From positions 1 through 60,109 of the forward strand of contig FREY01000017.1 in assembly GCA_900143635.1 (NCBI GenBank): DNA of 60,109 nucleotides, in the 5' to 3' direction. Source of the DNA: Rhodobacteraceae bacterium Alg231-04. Its GTDB lineage: Bacteria; Pseudomonadota; Alphaproteobacteria; Rhodobacterales; Rhodobacteraceae. The notes under the pieces are model-generated. The model was not told the origin of the DNA. It saw nothing but the letters and a program-made list of their open reading frames with translations, and made no database searches. Position numbers and translations under genes: made by a program. The stretch's first letter is position 1; each line of letters begins with the position of its first letter. This document shows, piece after piece, positions 52,871 through 60,109 of this stretch.

Positions 52871-53848
52871 ATGAAGCGAGTACTACGTAAAATTCTGGGG
52901 GCTGCGGCCCTTGGTGTGACCGCAACTGCTGCTTTTGCTGATTACCCGGAACGCCCGATCAACATGGTGATCCCCTATGGTGCCGGCGGCGCAACCGATA
53001 TTTCGGCGCGATCGATTTCCGCCCCTTTGGGTGAGGCGGTCGGCAAGCCGCTGGTCATGGTCAACATCACCGGCGCTGGTGGTGCAACGGGATCGGTGAC
53101 CATCCAGAATGCCAGCGCGGACGGTTACAAAATGCTGTTTGCCCGCGTCGGTTCGCATTCGGTTAGCCCGGCAATGAAAGCGGCGCTTCCCTACACGTTG
53201 GATGATTTCCGTTTTGTAACGGTCTATGAGATCAACCCGGTTGCCTGCGCGGTCACCCCGGCGTCTGGCATTACCTCGATGGAGGCGCTGGTCGCCAAAG
53301 CCAAGGAAGGCGGCGTGTCCTACAGTTCCTCCGGCGTTGGATCGTTGCCCCATCTGGCTGCGGTCATGGTGATGGATGAATTTGGCGTTGAAAACCCATT
53401 GCAGTCTGTGACGCATATTCCGCAAAAGGGAGGTGGAGGCGCTGCAACGGCGGTGTTGAACGGCACTGTCACCTTCCTGTGCACCAATTCCTCCAGCCTG
53501 GCGGGTTTTGTTGCAAATGGTCAGTTGGTTCCGCTGCTGGTCACCACGGCAGAGCCGGTGGTTGGATTTGATGCGCCAACTTCTGTTGATCTAGGCAAGC
53601 CTGAGCTGCAGAAACTGGTCGGCTGGACAGGCATTGCCGGCCCTGATGATCTGCCGGACGACGTGGCGGCAAAATGGGGCGTCTGGATGCAGGCGGCAAC
53701 CGATGATCCCAAATTCCGCGATACCATGGAAACCCGTGGGTCCGTCATTGATCTGATGAGCCCGCAAGAGGCGGATGCGTTTATTCAGGGTCAGTATGAC
53801 TCCTTTCGTGCCCTGGTTGATAAACTGGGCATGCGGATCGAAGGCTGA
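52871..53848 (+). CDS. tctC: Tripartite tricarboxylate transporter substrate-binding protein
   Basis: A 325-residue periplasmic binding protein of the TctC/Bug family. The signal peptide is MKRVLRKILGAAALGVTATAAFA (cut near ATAAFA-DYPERPI), then YPERPINMVIPYGAGGATDISARS, the usual ligand-binding N-terminus. Bug proteins bind carboxylates such as citrate, tartrate, fumarate or other organic anions. It is followed by TctB and TctA. Substrate not defined. Confidence 0.94.
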   Translation: MKRVLRKILGAAALGVTATAAFADYPERPINMVIPYGAGGATDISARSISAPLGEAVGKPLVMVNITGAGGATGSVTIQNASADGYKMLFARVGSHSVSPAMKAALPYTLDDFRFVTVYEINPVACAVTPASGITSMEALVAKAKEGGVSYSSSGVGSLPHLAAVMVMDEFGVENPLQSVTHIPQKGGGGAATAVLNGTVTFLCTNSSSLAGFVANGQLVPLLVTTAEPVVGFDAPTSVDLGKPELQKLVGWTGIAGPDDLPDDVAAKWGVWMQAATDDPKFRDTMETRGSVIDLMSPQEADAFIQGQYDSFRALVDKLGMRIEG

Positions 53849-53924
53849 CCATTTCAGCACCTAAACGATCAGATGCGCCGTGTCGGCAGGCTGGCAACGG
53901 CGCATCATTTGGGGGAAGGCGCAG

Positions 53925-54416
53925 ATGAACGTCAGATCTAACCAGATGAAACTCGGCATCGGCGCGGTTGTTACGGCTGTGTTTTTGCTGACTGTTGCGA
54001 TCCCGTTCTGGGTTTCTTCGCCGACCAATGTGCCCAATATTGTTCTTGCACCTACGTTCTGGCCTCAAATTCTGGCGGCTGTCACGGGGGTGACCGGCGT
54101 AGGGCTGATGGTGTTTTCCAGCCGCCGCCGCGCGGTCACTTCCACCTCCGGTCTTGAGGCGGAAGAAAAGGGCGCGGCCATTTTCCGAATGATCGGCCTT
54201 GCGGCCATCATGGGGCTGGCCTTGCTGGCGATGCCCCGGTTGGGGTTGGTTTGGACCGCCATGCTGGTTTTTGCGGCGCTCGCTTTTTTGGTGCGAACAC
54301 GCCACCCCGGCATTGTTTTGATCTGCGCCGTTGCCGTGCCACTGATACTATATGGCTTCTTTGCCCATGTGGCCGGTGTGGCAATTCCTCAGGGACATTT
54401 TGTGAGGCTGCCATGA
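53925..54416 (+). CDS. tctB: Tripartite tricarboxylate transporter small membrane subunit
   Basis: A 163-residue protein with four predicted membrane helices, as expected for TctB: IGAVVTAVFLLTVAIPFWV, FWPQILAAVTGVTGVGLMVF, then two more near the C-terminus. The ATG at 53925 is preceded by GGGGGAAGG. It overlaps tctA by 4 bases. Confidence 0.9.
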   Translation: MNVRSNQMKLGIGAVVTAVFLLTVAIPFWVSSPTNVPNIVLAPTFWPQILAAVTGVTGVGLMVFSSRRRAVTSTSGLEAEEKGAAIFRMIGLAAIMGLALLAMPRLGLVWTAMLVFAALAFLVRTRHPGIVLICAVAVPLILYGFFAHVAGVAIPQGHFVRLP

Positions 54417-55930
54417 GTTTTTCTGACAGTATTCTGGCCGGCCTGTCACTGGTCGCCAATTTCGAGAGTTTCTTGTCGCTCTTCATCGGTGTCGCCGTCG
54501 GAACGGTCGCCGGGGCCATTCCGGGCATGTCGGCAACCATGGCCGTGGCGCTGGCTCTGCCCTTCACGTTTTCGATGACGCCGATCACCGGCATTCTGCT
54601 TTTGCTTGGTGTCTACAAAGGCGGCATCTTCGGCGGCTCCATCCCTGCCATTCTGATCAAGACACCGGGAACGCCGGCGTCATCCGCGACGATCCTGGAC
54701 GGCTATCCGTTGGCGGAAAAGGGGCAGGCGGGCAAGGCACTTGGTATGGCACTTTGGGCCTCATGTACGGCCGATCTGATCTCTAATCTTTCGCTTATCC
54801 TCTTTGCCGGCTGGCTGGCCTCTTTTGCGCTCAGCTTTGGGCCGCCCGAGTTTTTCGCCCTGATCCTGTTTTCGCTGACCATCATTGCAGGGGTTTCCGG
54901 TGAAAGCCTGCTGCGTGGTGCACTGTCAGCCCTGCTGGGGTTGCTGCTGGCCACGATCGGTCTGGATTTGATCTATGGCACGAACCGTTTCACCTTTGGC
55001 AATCCGAATATGATGGGCGGATTGAATTTCATTGCAGTGCTCATCGGCCTGTTTGCGATCCCCGAAATCATCGCAATGGTCTGGGATCCCAAGGCGCATG
55101 AGGGCAAGACCCGGCGGCTCGGAGAAGACCGGGTTACATTCCAGGACTATAAGTCGTCGTTCCGATCGATTGTGCGCGGCAGTTTCATTGGCGTGTTTCT
55201 GGGCTCCATTCCGGGGATCGGAGCGGCCCCATCTGCCTTCCTTTCCTACTCCGAAGCGCGGCGGAAATCGAAAAACAAAGCGAATTTTGGCCACGGCGAA
55301 GTCGAAGGCGTTGCGGCTGCTGAGGCCGGAAACAACGGAGTTGCAGGCGCCACGCTTATTCCACTCCTTGCGCTTGGGGTGCCCGGTGATGTGATCACAG
55401 CGATCATTCTGGGGGCCTTCATGGTTCACGGGTTGCAGCCCGGCCCTATGATGTTTGTGATGAACTCCGACATTATTTACGGCCTGTTTGTGGGTCTGAT
55501 CGTCAGCTCCGTCTTTCTGTTTCTCATTGGGTCGGTTGCGATCAAGGGCTTCAAATACGTCGCCGAAATTCCACGCGGGGTTCTGTTTCCCGGCGTCATG
55601 GTGCTGTGCATCTATGGTGTCTTTGCAGTGAACAATAATCTGTTCGACGTGGGGGTGATGTTTGCCATGGGATGGGTCGGTTACTTCATGGCGCGGTTTG
55701 ACGTGCCGACGGCCCCCTTTCTGATTGCCTTTGTCCTTGGCCCCCTGCTGGAGGACAGTTTCAGGCAATCCATGCTGATGTCAGGAAGCTCACCGGCGGT
55801 TCTGTTCCGCGGCCCGATCTGCTGGTTCTTCTGGGGGCTGACCTGCATTACCGTTTTTGCCATCATTCGCAGCGGTGCGCGGGCGGCCCGGCAGAGCAAG
55901 AAAACAGAGTTTGTCAGGCAAACACCCTAA
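54413..55930 (+). CDS. tctA: Tripartite tricarboxylate transporter large permease
   Basis: A 505-residue permease with about 11-12 helices. Family motifs are VGTVAGAIPGMSATMAVALA and GGSIPAILIKTPGTPAS in the N-terminal half, and GSIPGIGAAPSAFLSYSEAR and EAGNNGVAGATLIPLLALGVPGD in the second repeat. Together with TctC and TctB it forms a secondary transporter driven by an ion gradient. Start chosen at the ATGA overlap with tctB. Confidence 0.95.
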   Translation: MSFSDSILAGLSLVANFESFLSLFIGVAVGTVAGAIPGMSATMAVALALPFTFSMTPITGILLLLGVYKGGIFGGSIPAILIKTPGTPASSATILDGYPLAEKGQAGKALGMALWASCTADLISNLSLILFAGWLASFALSFGPPEFFALILFSLTIIAGVSGESLLRGALSALLGLLLATIGLDLIYGTNRFTFGNPNMMGGLNFIAVLIGLFAIPEIIAMVWDPKAHEGKTRRLGEDRVTFQDYKSSFRSIVRGSFIGVFLGSIPGIGAAPSAFLSYSEARRKSKNKANFGHGEVEGVAAAEAGNNGVAGATLIPLLALGVPGDVITAIILGAFMVHGLQPGPMMFVMNSDIIYGLFVGLIVSSVFLFLIGSVAIKGFKYVAEIPRGVLFPGVMVLCIYGVFAVNNNLFDVGVMFAMGWVGYFMARFDVPTAPFLIAFVLGPLLEDSFRQSMLMSGSSPAVLFRGPICWFFWGLTCITVFAIIRSGARAARQSKKTEFVRQTP

Positions 55931-56025
55931 TGCGCTTTACCATCAGCCGGTTTCGTCGGGTGTGATCCCAGGTGTCAGCCGTGACCAAGCGTCGATCCTG
56001 CCGGCGAGATTGTCTGTTCGCATGT

Positions 56026-56043
56026 TGACAGCCCCTGCTGTCA
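56026..56043. promoter_or_regulatory. Dyad with -35-like TTGACA between tctA and pxpB
   Basis: TGACAG-CCCCTG-CTGTCA is a perfect 6-6-6 inverted repeat, and its left arm contains TTGACA (56025-56030). It lies in the 165-base gap before pxpB, so a separate regulated promoter for the pxp genes is possible; the matching -10 box is poor. Confidence 0.45.
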
Positions 56044-56095
56044 CGGCAACTGTTCGCCCGACATGACTGAGTGAATGCCAGTGGGGCGGGGCAAG

Positions 56096-56848
56096 ATGAC
56101 AAACTGCGCGGAGATGGTTTTTCCGGTTGTCCGGACGGCGGGCCTAGACGGGATGATCGTCACCTTTGGTGACCAGCTGAGCGAGCCTGCGAACCGCGCG
56201 GCGCTGGCCTTTCGTGGTGCCGTGCAGCAGCAGGATTTGCCGGGAGTTTGTGAGACCTCTACCTCGCTGACTTCGGTCTATTTGCGTTTTGATACGGACC
56301 AGTTGCGCCACGCGCGTCTGGCAGAGGTGTTGCAGGACATGCTGGCCGCGCAGGATTGGTATGGGGCTCCGCTGCCGTCGGGCCGCCGGTTCTGGCGGGT
56401 GCCGACTGTCTACGGAACCGAGCTGGCTCCCCAGCTTGGTGAGGCGGCGGACCTTGCCGGCATGAGCGAGGCCGCGGCAATTGACTCCCTGTCGTCGGCG
56501 CGGGTGCGGGTGCTGACCATCGGCTTTGCGCCGGGACAGCCCTATCTTGGGCCGCTGGGGCATGAGTGGAACATTCCCCGCCAGACAGAGCTAACGCCAA
56601 TGGTGCCCAAAGGGGCTTTGGTTCAGGCGATCAGCCAGCTGGTCCTGTTCACCGCGGCGACACCAACCGGTTGGCGCCATGTGGGTCAGACAGGGTTTTA
56701 CCTGTTTCAGCCGGATGCAGACCCCGCCTTTGCTCTGCGCCCCGGTGATGAGCTGGTTTTCGAATCCGTTCCGGTGGCGGATTTTCACCGCCTTTGTACC
56801 AGTGATCCCCTGCGTGGCGGCGCCACGGCACAGGAGATCCGGTCATGA
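56096..56848 (+). CDS. pxpB: 5-oxoprolinase subunit B (KipI-like)
   Basis: A ~250-residue PxpB/KipI-family protein: ALAFRGAVQQQDLPGVCET, then TEVPLRYDT-type SLTSVYLRFDTDQL, and TIGFAPGQPYLGPL and LFTAATPTGWRHVGQT typical of the carboxyltransferase domain subunit. With PxpA and PxpC it cleaves 5-oxoproline to glutamate with ATP. GGGGCGGGGCAAG precedes the ATG at 56096. It overlaps pxpC by 4 bases. Confidence 0.92.
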   Translation: MTNCAEMVFPVVRTAGLDGMIVTFGDQLSEPANRAALAFRGAVQQQDLPGVCETSTSLTSVYLRFDTDQLRHARLAEVLQDMLAAQDWYGAPLPSGRRFWRVPTVYGTELAPQLGEAADLAGMSEAAAIDSLSSARVRVLTIGFAPGQPYLGPLGHEWNIPRQTELTPMVPKGALVQAISQLVLFTAATPTGWRHVGQTGFYLFQPDADPAFALRPGDELVFESVPVADFHRLCTSDPLRGGATAQEIRS

Positions 56849-57876
56849 ACGGGCTGAAGATCATCCGCATAGGACCGGCGGCCTCGGTTCAGGATCTTGG
56901 CCGTCCGGGGCTCCTGGGGCAGGGGGTCAGCCGTGGTGGCGCGGCGGATGTTCTGGCGCTGGCTGAAGGGGCGGCGCTGTTGCGGCAAGATGCAGGTCTG
57001 GCCGCGCTTGAGATTTCCGGCCTCGGCGGAGAGTTCGAGGCAACAGGCCCTCTGCGCATCGCGCTGACAGGCGCCCCGATGGACGCGGCCATTGATGGCG
57101 CAAACGTGCCCTGGAATGCCAGTCATCACTTGCAGGCGGGCCAGCGCCTGACGCTGGGATCGGTGCGTAAGGGCAACTACGCCTACCTGCATCTTGGCGG
57201 TGGTATCCAGACCGGTGAATATCTGGGATCGCGGTCGGCGCATTTGTCTGCGGGACTTGGATCTGCGGCGGCAGCGGGTGATTTGCTGCCGGTGGGGAAA
57301 GACACCAATCGGGAATGCGGCCTGGTTCTTGATCCGGGCAGTCGTTTTCATGGCGGAACGCTGCGGCTCGTGGAAAGCTTTCAAAGTGCGCTGTTCTCGG
57401 CTGAGGAACGTGCGCGATTTGCCGAGACGGAATTCAAAAGAGGCACTCGCGCCAATCGCATGGGCGTAGAGGTGCTGCCGGACGGGCCCGGTTTTGCCGC
57501 GCAGGGGCAGCTGAATATCCTGTCCGAAGTGATCGTGCCCGGTGATGTGCAAATGACCGGTGATGGTAAACCCTTTGTTCTCTTGCGCGAATGCCAGACA
57601 ACAGGAGGCTATCCGCGTATCGGCTCTGTGCTGCCCTGCGATCTGCCCATCGTGGCGCAGGCCTCGGCAGGCGCGGTGCTGCGGTTTCAATGGGTGACCC
57701 TCGAAGACGGGCTCAACGCACAGGCGCGGTTCCAAACTCAGCTGGCATCGCTGCGCGGCGCTTGCCGTCCGCTGTTGCGGGATCCGGCGGGCATGGCGGA
57801 CCTTCTGTCCTATAATCTGATCGGGGGCGCCGTTTCCGCACGGGCTGATCCCTTTGACGCTGGAGGCGACCAATGA
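56845..57876 (+). CDS. pxpC: 5-oxoprolinase subunit C (biotin-dependent carboxyltransferase-like)
   Basis: A 343-residue PxpC/KipA-type protein: ASVQDLGRPGLLGQGVSRGGAAD, NLIGG-like and LRECQTTGGYPRIGSVLPCDLP are hallmark segments. It pairs with PxpB in the prokaryotic oxoprolinase. Some relatives are fused to urea or allophanate enzymes, but the stand-alone BCA order here matches the oxoprolinase genes. Coupled to pxpA by a 4-base overlap. Confidence 0.93.
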   Translation: MNGLKIIRIGPAASVQDLGRPGLLGQGVSRGGAADVLALAEGAALLRQDAGLAALEISGLGGEFEATGPLRIALTGAPMDAAIDGANVPWNASHHLQAGQRLTLGSVRKGNYAYLHLGGGIQTGEYLGSRSAHLSAGLGSAAAAGDLLPVGKDTNRECGLVLDPGSRFHGGTLRLVESFQSALFSAEERARFAETEFKRGTRANRMGVEVLPDGPGFAAQGQLNILSEVIVPGDVQMTGDGKPFVLLRECQTTGGYPRIGSVLPCDLPIVAQASAGAVLRFQWVTLEDGLNAQARFQTQLASLRGACRPLLRDPAGMADLLSYNLIGGAVSARADPFDAGGDQ

Positions 57877-58646
57877 CCAAGACTGTCGATTTGAATGCAG
57901 ATATGGGCGAAAGCTTTGGTCCCTGGAACATGGGGGACGACACGGCCCTTCTGGACCTGATCAGTTCTGCCAATATTGCTTGCGGGTTCCATGCCGGGGA
58001 TCCGGATGTGATGGCCGCAACCATGATCCGCGCCCGCGACAATGGCGTCGGCGTTGGTGCACATCCGGGATTTGCCGACCTGCAGGGATTTGGCCGCCGC
58101 AAGATGCAAGTTCAGCCCGATACGCTGGCCAATATGATCCGCTACCAGCTGGGGGCGGCACGCGGCATGGCGGCCGCGCTGGGCACCGAGGTTCGCCACC
58201 TGAAACTGCATGGGGCCATGTCCAACATGGCCAGCGTTGATCATGCGATGGCCCGCGCCTGCTATGAGGCGGCATTGGATGTGGACCCGGAGATTATCAT
58301 TATGGTGCTAGCCGCTACGGCCATGGAGGAGGTCGTGCGCGACCTCGGCTGCAATTGGTGCGGCGAGATCTTTGCCGACCGCGCCTATAATGATGATGGC
58401 ACTCTGGTTGACCGTTCCCTGCCGGGGGCTGTGATCCATGACGCAGACATAGCCGGGCCGCGTATTCTGCAAATGGTGCAGGAGGGGGCGATCATCACCG
58501 AAAGTGGCAAACGCCTGCCTACTGCCATTGATACGATCTGTCTGCACGGGGATACCGCCGAAGCCGTGGCGCTGGCGCGTTCGGTTCGAACCAGCCTTCA
58601 GGGCGGCGGCATCGCTGTTCAGCAGTTTGCGGGCCGCCGCGGGTAG
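57873..58646 (+). CDS. pxpA: 5-oxoprolinase subunit A (LamB/YcsF family)
   Basis: A 257-residue LamB/YcsF protein: VDLNADMGESFGPWNMGDD, then SSANIACGFHAGDP, VGAHPGFADLQGFGRR and HLKLHGAMSNM, all conserved in PxpA. It completes the PxpABC oxoprolinase, giving a route from 5-oxoproline to glutamate. Location downstream of a Tct transporter suggests uptake of a carboxylate, possibly 5-oxoproline. Confidence 0.94.
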   Translation: MTKTVDLNADMGESFGPWNMGDDTALLDLISSANIACGFHAGDPDVMAATMIRARDNGVGVGAHPGFADLQGFGRRKMQVQPDTLANMIRYQLGAARGMAAALGTEVRHLKLHGAMSNMASVDHAMARACYEAALDVDPEIIIMVLAATAMEEVVRDLGCNWCGEIFADRAYNDDGTLVDRSLPGAVIHDADIAGPRILQMVQEGAIITESGKRLPTAIDTICLHGDTAEAVALARSVRTSLQGGGIAVQQFAGRRG

Positions 58647-58671
58647 GCGCCCGTCATTCCTGTTCAGGCAA

Positions 58672-59319
58672 TTAGCGCAGTCTGCGCGCGATATGGGCCA
58701 GGCTGCGCAGATCTCCCCACTGCTGTTGCTGTAGCATGGTGACAGGTGACAGCCAGTTGCCGCCAACACAGGGAACACTGGCAAGGCGCAGATAGTCGGG
58801 GGCCGTCTCGGCGGTGATGCCGCCGGAGGGGCGAAAATGCACCTGCGGCAGCGCGGCGCTCAGTTCGGCCAGCATCGGAGGGCCGCCCGCGGCCTGAGCC
58901 GGATGAAACCCGATCAGCTCAAACCCCCGCTCGGCCAGTTGCATTGCTTCGGTGACGGTGGCCGCTCCGGGCAGCAAAGCCAGCCCCATATCTGCACAGG
59001 CGTCGACCAATCGATGGCTGAACCCCGGTGAGCTGACATAAAGAGCGCCGGCCGCCTGCGCATCCGCCGCAGCCTGACCGGTCAGAATGCCGCCGACCCC
59101 CACTGACGCGCCGGGCACACGGCCAATCAGCCTTATCGCCTCGAGTGCATCTGGTCCGTGTGCCATAACCTCCAGCACAGTCAGCCCGCCAGCAACAAGT
59201 GCCTCGGCCAGCGGAACCGCATGGGCCACATCATGAATTTCCAATTGCGGGATAACCGCAGCCTGATGGCATAGCGCCTGCAAAGATGGTCGGACGACGT
59301 GATGGTGTTCTGTCATCAT
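58672..59319 (-). CDS. KDPG/KHG-aldolase-like protein lacking the Schiff-base lysine
   Basis: About 216 residues with the Eda family fold (VIPQLEIHDVAHAVPLAEALVAGGLTVLEV, then VGVGGIL, SPGFS, GAATVTEAM, PSGGIT and VGGNWL). In Escherichia coli Eda the catalytic Lys133 lies in FKFFPAE; here the matching segment reads IGFHPAQ, so Lys is replaced by Gly137 (codon 58909-58911). The substrate-binding LRT after the conserved Glu is also changed (EVMAHG). It should not act as a class I aldolase. GGGGAG precedes a double ATG at 59319/59316; the frame is open further upstream but looks non-coding. Confidence 0.85.
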   Translation of the reverse strand: MMTEHHHVVRPSLQALCHQAAVIPQLEIHDVAHAVPLAEALVAGGLTVLEVMAHGPDALEAIRLIGRVPGASVGVGGILTGQAAADAQAAGALYVSSPGFSHRLVDACADMGLALLPGAATVTEAMQLAERGFELIGFHPAQAAGGPPMLAELSAALPQVHFRPSGGITAETAPDYLRLASVPCVGGNWLSPVTMLQQQQWGDLRSLAHIARRLR

Positions 59320-59662
59320 GATCTCCCCTTCTGTTCGCGCGGCGGAGCCTTTGGTGCGGCAGGGCCGGCCTGCTGAGAAGTCTAGGCCGGAAATGGCCCG
59401 CGTAAACGTCGTCACCCGGTGAAAACAGCCGATTCCTTCGCGACTCGATTCCATCAATCCCGCGCCTTCGTAGTGTATGTGAAAGGGCGACCCCCTATAT
59501 GTAGTGGCTCGGACTGCAGCACCCTGCCGGACGGCCCCTGCCGCGGCACTAAATGGGTGCTCTGGCGGTGAAAATGTAAAAATGATTTCATCCTCAATAC
59601 ATTGTTTTTGTTCAATTATTTCTCCTTGTTGGTGCCGCTTTGCGGAAAGTTCAAAAAAGGGC
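59320..59662. other. Intergenic region upstream of the rRNA-type promoter
   Basis: About 340 bases. An open frame at 59504-59794 has unusual composition and no family resemblance, so I do not call it. A stretch with TATATG near 59496 could be a promoter element for a minor transcript. Arms AGCACCC (59518-59524) and GGGTGCT (59555-59561) could form a long-loop hairpin. The last 90 bases become AT-rich. Confidence 0.4.
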
Positions 59663-59691
59663 TTGCGGGTTTGGTCGTCTAACCTTAGAAC
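59663..59691 (+). promoter_or_regulatory. Strong sigma-70 promoter of the rRNA leader
   Basis: TTGCGG (-35, 59663-59668) and TAGAAC (-10, 59686-59691) are separated by exactly 17 bases, with an A-rich, UP-like TTCAAAAAAGG just upstream (59650-59660). Transcription would begin near 59698 and run to the right edge. Confidence 0.75.
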
Positions 59692-59731
59692 CCCCTCTAC
59701 CGGCGCTGCTGAGGCGCACGGGGGACACGGC

Positions 59732-59794
59732 GGAGAGACGCTGGGACGGGCCGGAGAGACGGTTGGACGCCTCGGAGAGACGGGGACATCTTGA
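59732..59794 (+). repeat. 21-base tandem repeat in the rRNA leader
   Basis: GGAGAGACG recurs at 59732, 59753 and 59774, an exact 21-base period, with partly conserved intervals (CTGGGACGGGCC, GTTGGACGCCTC, then a divergent third). It lies about 35 to 95 bases after the predicted transcription start. Confidence 0.85.
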
Positions 59795-59856
59795 GGGATT
59801 GTGAGGCGGGCGCGCTGGGAAATTGGCGCATCGGTCTTGTTTTGGACTTTTGGTGT

Positions 59857-59868
59857 TGCTCTTTGACA
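59857..59868 (+). promoter_or_regulatory. boxA antitermination element
   Basis: TGCTCTTTGACA closely matches the rRNA boxA consensus TGCTCTTTAACA recognised by NusB-S10 on the leader transcript. Its position about 160 bases after the promoter fits an rRNA operon. Confidence 0.8.
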
Positions 59869-60109
59869 TTGATGATAGATGAAGAGATATGCGGGCGGTT
59901 TGGTTCATTCGATGGATCAGACTTCTGTATATCACGCTAGTAGGGACCTTAGGGTTTCGATGATCTAGTGTCAGCTTCACTGTTTGTACGGCTTTCGGTT
60001 TCTGATGAAACCAGAAGCACATACAGACAGATGACTTCCGATACGTGTTCAATCCTTAGCCGGGTGAACATAGAGGCCTGCCCCCAAAGGTGGCCTTGAG
60101 TATTGGAGA

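Larger units (their letters stand above)
59698..60109 (+). other. Leader of an rRNA operon (16S gene just beyond the edge)
   Basis: More than 400 non-coding bases with boxA, stem-loops such as GGTTTC-TGAT-GAAACC (59997-60012), and, from memory, the kind of sequence found upstream of 16S rRNA in Rhodobacterales (for example the ATATGCGGGCGGTTTGGTT stretch near 59888). No part of mature 16S rRNA is present; it probably begins within tens of bases after the window. Confidence 0.75.

Noticed and set aside
59504-59794. A 96-codon frame near the rRNA promoter
   Set aside because: It spans the promoter and the 21-base repeats, has a TTG/GTG-like start context and an odd Cys/Gly-rich composition.
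1-60109. tRNA genes, CRISPR arrays, insertion sequences or prophage
   Set aside because: I saw no cloverleaf-like segment, no regularly spaced direct repeats apart from the 21-base rRNA leader repeat, and no transposase, integrase or phage proteins. A covariance-model search could still reveal a missed tRNA.

Overview
The window looks like alphaproteobacterial chromosome, most likely the Roseobacter group of the Rhodobacterales. This is inferred from the high GC content, the dense catabolic operons with four-base ATGA overlaps, the HutF-type histidine pathway, several GcvT-fused demethylating dehydrogenases, a TctABC transporter and the style of the rRNA leader at the right edge. I see no insertion sequence, phage gene, CRISPR array or tRNA gene. 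Nothing here looks recently acquired.

Left part (1-15.1 kb): the end of a dimethylglycine/sarcosine-dehydrogenase-like gene and an overlapping GlxA/AraC-type regulator. A strong bidirectional terminator separates these from glutathione-dependent formaldehyde dehydrogenase. Next come a copper-export unit (copA-cueR) with a near-textbook CueR operator, an unrecognised protein, a large family-2 glycosyltransferase, an acetyltransferase, and two divergent chemoreceptors. Only one of the chemoreceptors carries a C-terminal xWxxF pentapeptide.

15.2-22.6 kb: an oxygen-independent ubiquinone module. ubiT, ubiU and ubiV are followed by nnrS and a DUF2478 gene on the minus strand. They are divergent from ubiD-ubiX. 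The shared 134-base control region holds a perfect FNR/NnrR-type dyad and a second dyad of the same geometry. A DMT-family exporter lies convergent to ubiX.

22.6-34.5 kb: a sulfatase-GMC oxidoreductase pair with a divergent LysR regulator, then a complete histidine utilisation cluster (hutC, hutF, hutI-H-G-U) with matching HutC-like operators.

34.5-42.8 kb: a methylamine-type module. Two paralogous FAD/GcvT dehydrogenases and a sulfotransferase form one minus-strand operon. A LysR regulator and an MttB-family methyltransferase without pyrrolysine lie on the plus strand. No corrinoid protein is visible.

42.9-46.0 kb: an arsenate operon made of an ArsR-ArsC fusion, a GAPDH and ArsJ (1-arseno-3-phosphoglycerate route).

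46.1-58.7 kb: a dicarboxylate block. It holds a four-subunit succinate dehydrogenase/fumarate reductase-like complex whose flavoprotein has Cys in place of the FAD-linking His, a two-subunit class I hydratase, a TauE-like exporter, a LysR regulator, a TctCBA transporter and pxpB-C-A.

58.7 kb to the end: a KDPG-aldolase-like gene that has lost its Schiff-base lysine, then the promoter, a 21-base tandem repeat, boxA and leader of what is very probably an rRNA operon whose 16S gene starts just beyond the edge.

The best candidates for something undescribed are: the hydratase/fumarate-reductase-like/Tct block, whose substrate is unknown; the DUF2478 gene in the anaerobic ubiquinone/NO operon; the sulfotransferase tied to demethylating dehydrogenases; and the lysine-less aldolase paralogue.
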